A program made the position numbers and the translations under genes. The notes beneath the pieces were generated by a model. That model searched no databases, was not told where the DNA came from, and saw only the letters and a list, made by a program, of their open reading frames with translations. Shown piece after piece: positions 12,601 to 24,600 of a stretch of 64,000 nt of DNA. Source of the stretch: Actinostola sp. cb2023 (lineage: Eukaryota; Cnidaria; Anthozoa; Actiniaria; Actinostolidae); contig JAUJYZ010001332.1 in NCBI GenBank assembly GCA_033675265.1, positions 218,501 to 282,500 of the forward strand, read 5' to 3'. Every line of letters starts with the position of its first letter. Positions within the stretch are counted from its first letter, which is position 1.

Positions 12601-15600
12601 ACTCATTCATTCATTCATTTATTCATTCATTCATTTATATAAACTGACGTTGACTGTGACATTGACTGACATGATATGTTTACACTGACTAGCATCAAGG
12701 TGCAAACCCAGCCCTTGTAAAAACAAAGCTGTTTGTCTTGACACCATTGACGGGGGATACGAATGCTTTTGCCGTGATGACTTCTCTGGGCCAAAATGCG
12801 AAGGTTTGACATGACTGACTTACGACACTACAAGTAACAATCCATGTGACTTAGGGCGCGTTTTTTGTCATGATTCTGGAATGACAATACTTAGAATCTC
12901 AATGAATAGCATTTTTTCACTCCCAATATATTGCAGATTACGCGGAATTAATCTATTCTAAGCATTCTACACTATACAATTCCGCGCATTCTGCAGGATT
13001 GGAAACGAAAAAATATGCTAATCATTGACATTCTAAGTATTCTCATTCCAGAATCGTGACAAAAAAACTTGCGGGAGAGATTGGGAAGGGAGAGATTGGG
13101 ACTGGAGAAATTGGGACGGGAGATATTGGGACGGGATAGATTGGGACGGGAGAGATTGGGACGGGAGAGATTGGGACGGGACAGATTGGAACGGGAGAGA
13201 TTGGGACGGGAGAGATTGGGACGGGAGAGATTGGAACGGGAGAGATTGGGACGGGAGAGATTGGGACGTGAAAGGTTTTTCATATCGATGTCGTTCAACA
13301 ACTTTGAGCCAAGCGACATAACACTTCAAAATTGAAAAACGTTTCTTCAACCATTGCAATTTTTACCACAATTATTCATTACATTGGTTGAAAGAAAAGG
13401 GTTTTATTTGACATATCTACACCACCTAACAAGAGAAGTACTGTACATAACACTTTTTAATAGAGATTGAGAATATGTGTAAATATTCTAGCTTGATGTA
13501 AATAACATCTCCTAGTCTTTTAAAATAATTAAAATTAAAATAATTATTAAAATAATTAATAATAACAGGAGCCCATAAGTAGGAGCCTCCATCTGGGATG
13601 TATTCGTGAGACGACCTGTGACCGGATCAGGCTATTTTTAGAACACCAGTTTTGCCGCGAAATTTTAACACCAGGGATTTTTGATTTCGGCTTTGTTACG
13701 GAGTTTCTAGCTTTTGGCTTGGTAGGTTTACTATTTGATGTTTTTTTAGTTCCTTGAGAAACAGAACACGAACTTGAAGACTCTTGGTCACTTTCCGATG
13801 AAGTTCTAAACTCTGCAAAAGAGTCACTATAACTATCACTGTCATTTTCGCTCTCTTCACTTTCAGTTTCTTCAATTTCGCCAATTTCTTCGTCCGCCAC
13901 TTTGTTCATATATCACAAATAAACACAAATCATCTACCTCATTGATGCTGATTGGCTCTGTTTAATTCCCATGGGGGATTCCTATTGATTGATGATAGTA
14001 GTTCGCGGGAAAAGGTGTTCTAAAAATAGCCTGATCCGGTCACAGGTCGTCTCACAAACCCAGTACGGTAGATGGAGGCTCCTACTTATGGGCTCCTGAT
14101 AATAATTAATAATTAATAATTAATCAATAATTATTAAAATAATTAATGTCATTTCTACGCACTAAAGTACGCTTATTCTGCAGATGTTGGTGAGTACACG
14201 TACTCCTCAGCCCCGAAGTTCTTCCCTGGAAAAGGAGGTAAATAAAAAGTTCAAATGAGTTGTCAGTCCGGTTCATTACCATTTTTGATAATATTTTGTA
14301 AACACAGTACAACCAATCAGAGACGAAGATTAATTAGTTGTCATGATAATTGTCAATCAACGGTCTTTCTCCCCACGTTGTTACTCAACATGGTTTCTCG
14401 AGGAGGTCAAAGTCATTCATCCCGTTAAACAAAACCACCAAACTATCAACTAAATATAATTTCACCATAAGAACAACTACAGAGGGCGTGAGCTAGGAAT
14501 GAAGTTATGGTTCAATGATAGCCGGCTACTTGTCCATAAATAACTAAAATTAAACAATGCTTCTTTGATTGTTTCAGGGTAATATGACTGCGCTCTACCC
14601 TAAAATATTAGAACATAAAATGCCAATAACAACGCAATTTATATATTTATTTCGTGACACTGGTTGTAAAACAAAGTACACACCAGGCGAAGATTTAGTC
14701 TGTGATTACTTCATCATATGTCCGATGGCTTATTCTATTCACTGCCTCTCCATGACGAACTCTTTGATACAGAGAAGAAGACATCCCAGGATACAGGAAC
14801 CGCTTGCAGCTGTTAAATTTGCAAGTTTCACAAAGGAATTCAGAGTGTATGTCGCTCCTAAGAACTATTGACAGGCAAATAATAACTTACATATCTTCCA
14901 TGTTCTTTCTCTTTGAATGGACTTCCTTGCGGAGAGAAGCTGCACAAACACTGCATTACCTCTCATGATTCACGTCTCTGACACAAGTCAAATTTCAAGG
15001 AAGATGCCCCTCAACATCTCGACATGCCCCACAACGAAACCAACAGAAATCAACAGTTAAACTCAAATACATTCCAACTAAGTATCCAAAAACATCATAA
15101 AAAATATCAGACACGACATCGATTGTTGAGGAATCGTCGATGCTCCTCCATCCTTAGCAAACCTCGATGAGGCAAAGAGTCATGATTTCGAATCGCTGGG
15201 CACCTCCTCAGGCCACTTAAGGCCAGGAGTTTTCGGCCGTACACATGAAATTCGGATGTACACTTGAAATTGACCTTAATCAGAGTTACATATAAGCAAA
15301 TGGAACGATTTTATGCCTTTTGACATATTTCGTCGAACTTAATATTTTGGTGATATTTTTGTGATATGGGATGTGTCACGTGACATGTTACGTCATAAAT
15401 CACCTTTTACAAAATGGGCCAATGGGGACAAAAGGAACTCAATATGTTTTTGCAGTTTTAGTGTTGCCTTAATGTGTTCTTTAAATATCTGCCCTAATCG
15501 CTGGGCTATCATTCGTTTTTTAGGAGATAAAGGCTAAAATGTGAAGTCACGTGACCTATTTTGCATATTATCTCCTAAAATACGAATGATGGCCCAGCTG

Positions 15601-18600
15601 TTAAGGCTGATCGTTAAAGAACACATTAAGGCAACACTAAAACTGCAAAAATATCCTTAGTTCCTTTTGTCCCCATTGGCCCATTTAAAAAAAGGTGATT
15701 TATGACGTAACATGTCACGTGACAAGTACCAAACCACCAAAATACCACCAAAATGTTAAGTTCGACGAAATATGTCATATCGCATAAAATTGTTTCATTT
15801 GCTTATATGTAACTCTATTAAGGCAATTTCAAGTGAATAGCGGCTACTCCTGGCCTTAAGTGGCCTGAGTCGACTTTTTGGCAGGCCCCCGTACAAAACC
15901 AACTGAAAATGACGACTAAACTACTCTAATTTACCTCTATGTGGGCGAAATTGTAAACAAAGTGGGCAAAGTTACTTTAAAATACGTTTTTGTCAGTAAA
16001 CCTGGCAGAAATAAACAAGAGAAAATCCACAAAGACGATCTAAAACTTCGATAATTCGCAAAATTCGCAGTGTCTCAAGCAGGCTTCAACAATATTCAAC
16101 GTCTTTGTTTATACAATAGCATCTAAACGCGCAAAGATTCATGGGTAGGACCTTTTTACGGGGGAATAGGGACTAAAGAAAATAGGGAGCGAGACAGCGC
16201 TTCGGCCGCCATCTTGTTACGTCATGCATATTTCCAAAAGTGGTAATGAACCGGACAGGTTGTGATAAAATATGTGAAGTCAGGCATAATGTACATAAAA
16301 ACGGTGAAACGAGAGTTTTTTACGGAAGAAGATTTTAGTCAATAAACCGAAACGTTCAGTTTTAAGATTTTTAAGTTTTTTAGTCAGCGACAACGCTCGT
16401 TTTCTCGTTTTGACAATAATAATATTAGTGGGGTTAAATAATGCTTCAACCACACATCGATTGGCTGATAAAATAAAGCAACTTGTGAAGAGCCATGGCT
16501 TGATATCAATCAGCTGTTAAAAGTCCTTGAATCTCATTATTTACTCTGGGGAAAAACTGCTCCCCATGTGTCCAATCAAGCAGAGAGTATTCTATTGAAA
16601 ATGATGATAAAAATTCCGCACGAGACCGGAAATGACGTCAATACTGAAATCAACAATTATTTCCCATTCTAGAGGAATGCAAGCACTGTGACCGATACGC
16701 GCATTGTGTTGGTGGGCATTGTATTTGTAGGAATGGATATGTTGGCGACGGCTTGGATTGCTGGGGTAAGTAATGAGTAATAATTTATTCAGTGTTTCAA
16801 TGTTTTAAAAACCACGTAACTTAATCAACATTTCGTAGTTATTAATTTTCGCGGAGAATTGTGGGACTTTTCTCGGCGACGCCATTGCTGTCTATATACT
16901 TTAAAACGTAGGGAAACAAAATAATGTTAACATTGTTGTTTGCGGCCAAACGCACTTACTATTCATTATAATTAAGTAATTGTTTTATGCATAATAATTA
17001 ATTTATTAATTTAATAATTTATGTATTAAAAAACTGCAGAAGAAAGACTGGAAGATCGACAATGGACCTGTGATGTTAATCCTTGCCAAAATGGAGGCAC
17101 TTGCAAACCAGGCATTGCCAAGTGTGTTTGCAGACTCGGATATATCGGAAAATACTGCGAAGGTACTTCTTTATTTACTACATTACTATTGTGATGCCAA
17201 TACACAACTTCATGGTTCTGTTGAGTAGCCACGAACAATAGTACCAAGTCGAGGTTGTCATTGATGTTTTCATACATCTACAACCTCGTCCCCAGGGCCC
17301 TAACTTCGATATTTTCAAAATGGCGGACGCTCGAGAGAAGATCCTGGTGTTGGCTTGTCACGTGTCTCCAAGTGGCTTATTCTACTGATAGTTAGTTACA
17401 ATTACATTAACTTTGTAAAGTCTGTAGAGCGAGAACTCGTGCAACGTTAACCAAGCTATAGTAAGCCTTTTCCAAACATTATGCAACGCGACATGAAGCC
17501 ATAGAGTAACTTGTCTTTCACACAGGCTCTGATGTCCTCGATTTTTATTTTGCAATGTAAACTGACTAAAAATAAAACTCGGATAGTGGAATCGAATTTC
17601 CATAAATTCATCCACTGGCTGTTGTTGAGAGGTTTTGTGGCCAGGAAAAAATATATGGTCGTTATAGAGAGGTGACAATTGTAGTAAGGTGGCGGTTAGA
17701 ATTAGTTCTAATTATTATTTTTGTTTTTCTTATTCAGAGTTGTGCTTTCCATCGATCCATCTAAGCTTTGATCCTGATAAAGTGGAAGGCAGGATGCTAT
17801 TGGATGATTCAGGCAACAACAACAATGCGATTATGACGAATGGCGCACAAATAGTTCCGCACAGTGGGAAATGCTACAATGCCGTTGACTTGCTTGGTAA
17901 GTATTTGATAGTACCGGACGATTGGTAAGCTGATTGGGACACCATCATGGAACTACTACGCTGACTAGATTTAAACACGAAGTTCCGGTATAAAAGTACG
18001 CTGCCCACAATCTTTGTTAATCACATATTCATGTGCATGTTGTAATTTCAATCGTTACCAGCAATATGAGTCAAGATGGCCGACGCGCATACTCATTAAC
18101 AACAAATTATCGCTCAAAATGGCGGCCAAATATTACAGAGAATGTATGGGGAATAATGATAAATCATGCAATATATACCTATTCCAAAAATCGTTGTCCC
18201 CGCCGAAAGCAAAAAGCACGAAGCTGACGACCGCAAAGGGCATTGGGACTTTCTACTTCTTCATTTATACATCCGTAGACATTTTGACAACATGCATTTT
18301 CAAATGGCCGAATAGTTCCAAATGATTGCTATTCAACGCTCGTAGGGATAACTTCTCAAGTACCACGGATAAATAAAATTAATTAGGAGATTCCCAAAGT
18401 CCTTTGCGGTCGGCAGCTTCTTGCTCGTTGCTTTCGGCCCGGACAACGATATTTGGAATAGGTGTATATGAAAAGCGTGAAAGTACACAGTTTCGGTCGC
18501 TCGAATTATAAACATTATTATTATTAATTATAACCATATCATTGCTTACCCCACTTTCTAACAAAAAATGAAGTGAATTCTTTTTCAACAAAATGGTTCC

Positions 18601-21600
18601 TTTGAACGATTTCTGTAGACTTATAAAATCATGATATTTCCACTCTCTGTTCCTTACAACTAAATATAGTTAATATAGTTAATTATAGTATTATGTTATG
18701 TTTAGAATTTTTGTTGCACACGACCCCACAAGCTTTAAATAATATCGTGTTTAAATAAAAGTTATTGTATTGTATTGTATTGTACAATACACTGAAACCA
18801 TGAAAGTTTAGTCATTTCTGCTTCCAATACTGCTACTCTTCAAAACTTTCGTTCTTATTGTGTTCTGCTTTTTGTCGTGATTTCGATTCTTCATAAATAT
18901 CCCCAAATTACTATCTCCAAAGTGGTTCCTTTTGTAGGTAAACACAGCTCACTTTTAGAGTTGATCAACAAGAACCGGTCGCCATTGTCAAGGCTCAATG
19001 AGCATGGAAAGAGCAAAATTACTCTGACTTCGGTTATTTTTGGCCGCTATCAGTTTGAATCCTGGTAAGTTTACGTGTTATACCAATGTTCTATGAATCT
19101 TGGGGCTCCTAAAAAGCGGGAATTTCGAACGATAATCAAGGTAGTACATAGATTGGGTTTCCTGTGGTATATAGAAATTTTCAAAGTGCCTTCCGTGACT
19201 CGTTCGTACTCTGTGCCCAGCGTAAGCGAACACTTCATTTTTAAATATATATCCTCCTCAACAGAAGCGCTTGGTATTTCTAAACAAACTTAGAGTAGTT
19301 TGATTTTGATAAATATATTTATTTTGATGGAAATTTCGGAGAGAATTTCGGACTGCCGGGAGACCGCTTGTCATTATATCGCTGGATTAAAATGACTCAT
19401 ATTGCTGGTAACGAATTTTTCCACTGGTTTAAATTTTTCTGAGGGTTGTTCTAAGGTTAGGTTTAGGGTTTTATGGTGGGTAAGTTATGTGTCTAGGTTA
19501 GTGGTAAAGGATTAAACTGAAAGGAAGTGAATTAAGAAAGCAAAACAATGGTCTAAGAAATTTAAACCTATGGAAAATTTCAAACCACAACATACACGTA
19601 GTGTAGTGATACAAAGATTAATTAGCAACGTTATTGTTTTATCCCTGGGCAGGCTCCTTTTATACTGGAACTTCGTGTTTATATATTGCAATGACAAGGT
19701 TTGTCAGAAATTAGCCATAAGACGTGGTGGAAACGTCATTTTATTTTGAATACAAACACGTTCGGTGGCTTGCGACAAGTGTCGCACACATAATGCAGAC
19801 TGTTTACACAGTATTCGAAAATACTCTAGGAGGTTCGACTGTGTTGTAATTTTCATATTATTCTGTAACGGCGCATTTGTGCCATATAAATATATATGTA
19901 TTACTATTATTGATTCCAACGCTTTGTAGGTGGCGATGTTCTTATGGATGGACCAAACTTTAAGCAAATACCAAGAACAGGCATCACCATAGCAACCTGG
20001 GTTAAGCTAGTGACACGCCTTGGAGTCCAATCAATATTTGATACTGTAGGAAATCACTCGCAACACAAGGAAGGACAGTATCACTTAGAGGTGGACAATG
20101 GACGAGTACGGTGGTTCCATCGAGACGAATATCATCAAACTATTTTTAGTGTGGTTAGTCCAGCGGCTATGATCGAGGGGGACTGGACACATCTGACGGC
20201 GACCTACAGCTCTAAAATGAAACGTGCACGGGTAAGTGAACTTGGGAACGAGGACGTCGGACACGAGGAGCGAGGACATTTTAGGAAATGCTTCCCGTGT
20301 TGTGATATTTGGACTTGGACGTGAAAGATGTTCTCTCTAACTGCGCATTTTGAATTATTCCCTCTGTGTCCCCTGCCGTCCTCTCCTTAGAAATATTTGT
20401 AACGTTAACTGGCCCACAGTAATTAGTTTATCTGTTGTGGTATCCCTGCCTGCTTAATTATATACAATTGTTAGGCCAAGCGAAATAAAATAAAATAGAA
20501 TAAGAAGGGAAAAACGTCATTTTCTATTGTCTTTTGCTACGATTGAATTGTCGTAAGGTTCTTGAAAACATGCTTCAAAACCCTACAAGTTGTTGTTGTC
20601 ATTCAAAACAATCGCAGCAAAATGGCAGTGTTGATTTACACCAAGCAATCTGTGTTGTAAGCTGAGCATGGAATAAGAAGATTACATGTGACCTTTGGAA
20701 GGCAAAATCCAACTTTAGAATATAGGCCGTGATTGTACGAAAGGTGGATAGTGCTATCCGTTGGCAAATCCTTATTCAGTAGATAAGTTGACGGTATTAT
20801 CTAACAAAGTTACCACTGTAGGATTTATCCAACGTATAGCGCTATCCACCTTAATTTATTATTTATTATTTATTATTATTATTATTATTTTAAACATAAT
20901 TATATAAATTGTATTTAGATCTTAGTTTTATATGTACAGTATTTTAGATTTAAGTCTCCCCGCCCGATTAGTAGGGCACTTGTGCCCAGCTAGAAGATTT
21001 TTGAGACATTAATAAAGTTATTATTATTATATTATTATAATTTCGTACATCATCATAATCATCTCTCTTCGCGCCAGTAGGCGCATAAGACTTCAACATT
21101 ATCTGTTCAACTTTTCCTGTTCATCGCCACCACTTTAGCTGCATTTCAGCTTGCCCACCCTGCCTTATTTCGTTCTTTCTCCACCGTCCTTCTCTACGTT
21201 GTCTTCGGTTTCCCTCTTGCCCTACGACCCTCTGCTGCCCACCCTGCCTTATTTCGTTCTTTCTCCACCGTCCTTCTCCACGTTGTCTTCGGTTTCCCTC
21301 TTGCCCTACGACCCTCTGCTGCCCACCCTGCCTTATTTCGTTCTTTCTCCACCGTCCTTCTCCACGTTGTCTTCGGTTTTCCTCTCGCCCTACGATCCTC
21401 TGCTGCCCATCCCAACGCTTTCATACAATCGTTCTCGCCATCTCACCTGAGTACATGCCCTCTGCTATTTCCCTCACTTTCTTATTTGTCATATTTCCCT
21501 GCCATCTTATCACTAGTATCCGTCTCAGGCAACGATATTGGAAGCTGTTCAGCTTCTTTTCGCCGGATAGCGCTTTCCACCTTAAGTTCGTACAACCATG

Positions 21601-24600
21601 CAGGGCCATAACATTGTGGCACTTTTAACTTACAGGTGTTTGTAAACGGCGATATGATAGCAGAGGAATATGGCCATGGATTACTCTCCAAAGACTGGGC
21701 TGGCAAAGCAGGAATAGGTAAACCATGCACATGTATCCAAAGTTGCATTAATATTTGCACGTGTTCTCTGACAAAAGCTACAAAAGCTCAGTTAGTTTGG
21801 GATCATCTTAGTTAGTTTGGGATCATCCACCTACGCAAATTATCCACAGAAAATCACAAGACAGGGTTCCTACATACATAATACAGGACCTATTTCGAAT
21901 GTGCATAAGCATATTTTGGGAAAACCGGAATTTTTGTGATTTTCGCACGTCTATATCTTAATCTATATATTTTTTCAATTCCAAATTCCAACGAAAGCTT
22001 AAAGAGGCCTTGCACATCCATTGGGAAAAGCCCTTTCTCAATAGACACATACGTTACGTTAATTTATCCCTAACGATTTAATTTACGTCCACATTCCTTC
22101 AACAATACCTATTATTCTTCACTGTATGCACTCATTTCGATAAAGTTAGTCACCTGAAAAGTTTCGAAGAAGGACCATGCATGGGTACATACATTTTAAC
22201 CAACCCAGGATCCTCATCGGTCTCACCTTCGAAGCTTTACCGGTGACTAACTTTATCGAAATGAGTGTATAATATTCATAATTCCATCTATGGTTCACAA
22301 CTGAAGATGGGAAAAGTCATTCCCGTAACTTGTATTATAACGAACTAAAAAGTATCGTGTTATTTCTTAAAATTTGTATATATCTTTATTATCTGTACTG
22401 ATACAAAATGGCTACTCATTTAGTATCCGGCCTTCAAAAAAGAAAGGGGGAGGGGGGTACTCATTCATTAACATTGCTTACAGTGTATTCTCATCCATCC
22501 TGTCAATTTAATCACAGTTTTTTTAATTAACGCTTTATGACCTTTTTCATCAGGCAAGCACCAGCACCAGTTTGGGAGTCGCTTGTTGCGTGGCATGGTC
22601 GACGAGTTCTTTATTTTCCCAGGCGAACTTCCTCGACTAGAAATAATTGTATTGATGCGTCACTGCAAAGTTTATTTCCGTAAGTTGCAATGTTTGGGGG
22701 TTCAATTTTAACCACGAGTACTTTTGGGGTCGGTCTTTAACCGGTGTTAAACAATAGTTTTAATTATGATTTTATTCCCATCTTCCTTCACTTTTTTGAT
22801 GCGGTATACCCTGAGTGTTAATGTAGCATCTCTCTAGCTCTGTGAGCTTTGTATAGCGCATTTGAATATAATTTGTTTTGATCTATAAATGTTCATCCTT
22901 TCCTTTCCTATACATATATGTACAAAACATCCGTCGTATCAATAATGTGAAGTTAGTGAACAGTGTTCCAAAATTAACAGCCCTTCATTTACTTGCCATT
23001 AATCTTGTTAAATATCATATCTGAGATAGACATCAGTCTTGATGTCATTTTATAGCTATTTAAACCAACACCTTTAACAATTTCATAGGACATTCCAAGC
23101 CAAACGTCATATCGCAAAGACCTCAAAAAACAGACATAGTTCTCTACAATAAAGCTGTAAACCAAAGACAAAATAACGCCATCAATGGCTATCCGTTGGC
23201 ACCGCCATCAAACGTAATGCCCTACAATAAAGCTGTAAACCAAAGACAAAACAACGCCATATATCGTTATCCGTTGGTACCTCTATCAACCGTAATGCCC
23301 TACAATAAAGCTGTAAACCAAAGACAAAATAATGCCATCAATGGTTATCCGTTGTCACCGCCACCAAACGTAATGCCCTACAATAAAGCTGTAAACCAAA
23401 GACAAAATAATGCCATCAATGGTGGTTATCCGTTGTCACCGCCACCAAACGTAATGCCCTACAATAAAGCTGTAAACCAAAGACAAAATAATGCCATCAA
23501 TGGTTATCCGTTGGCACCGCCACCAAACGTAATGCCCTACAATAAAGCTGTAAACCAAAGACAAAACAACGCCATCAATCGTTATCCGCTGGCACCATTG
23601 AAGCAGGAACCAAATGACAAAATTGTCAGCGACCTTGAAAAAATACTTGAAAGTTTTGAAGGAAATAATCTTGTGGCACCACAACCTGCAAAAACAGTAA
23701 GCCAACACTCTGTGGCACCACAACCTGCAAAAATAGCAAGCCAACCTAAGACCATACCGAGACAATACTCTGGGGTAGTACCTGGACGTAACGACTGGAA
23801 TAGTCAGCTGACGCATGATAGTGGGACTTCTCTTCAGAGTTATCCTTTTCAAAGATATCAACAACCATACTATAGAAACAGACCTGCACAAAGAATTCAA
23901 ACTCTAACTCCTCAACAAAAATGGCAAACGCTAGTGACAAAGCAAAACAGGCTCAACCAAGTTCGAGGATATAATCCGCTTGATAGGACAATTAATGGGA
24001 ATTCCTTACAACGCTCTGGACTCTCTACAAGTTTTCATCCAGCACAAATGACAAGGCCTTTGGCTTATTCGATCAACCCACCAGTAAGATTCCCTGCTGG
24101 AAGAGCTTCATCTACCTCTCGAATGAGATCACCTTTAACATATGGCACTGGGATGTTTGCCGCACCACAGCGATCAACAGTCTATACAAATAGAGGGAGT
24201 ACTATCGGCAATAGACGACAACCATATGCATACCCACGTTATATGAAGCCACAACAATTAATTACGACTAAAACAGCTGGTATAAACAACTGGATTGCCT
24301 CATCGATCAAAACTGCACCGCAAAGCTACTATGGAGCCTCATACAACAAAATGGCGCCACAGAACCATCGAGGAGACGAAAGGACATACAAAACGATGTC
24401 AACACAGCCGTTGAGATCTAGGAGTTATTACGACTACTACAATCGGCAATTAAGAACTCAACCACAACGACCAATTGCAAGAACACTTGCACGCCGCCCT
24501 ATACAGGTATTGTACAATCAAGCAAATACTCCAGTGTCTACGTTATCCCCAGCGTTTCCACAGTACAATGAACGGATGACTTACGGAACTAGAAAACCTG

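Larger units (their letters stand above)
20727..21607. mobile_element. MITE split by LINE insertions
   Basis: The MITE (GGCCGTGATTGTACGAAAGG at the left, TCGTACAACCATGCAGGGCC at the right) is of the same family as the one in the GPCR. It is split, and its TAGCGCTATCCACCTTAA stretch occurs on both sides of the insert (20837-20854 and 21568-21585, one mismatch). That is an 18-bp target duplication. Confidence 0.7.

Noticed and set aside
13033..13359. Arg/Leu- and Ser/Pro/Gln-rich ORFs on both strands
   Set aside because: Products of the 15-bp minisatellite, with no splice or start context.
18938..19066. Exon-like segment between LamG exons (GKHSSLLELINKNRSP)
   Set aside because: It begins in phase 1 but ends in phase 2 at its donor, which breaks the frame to 19930; the direct 17896 to 19930 join restores a normal LamG sequence.
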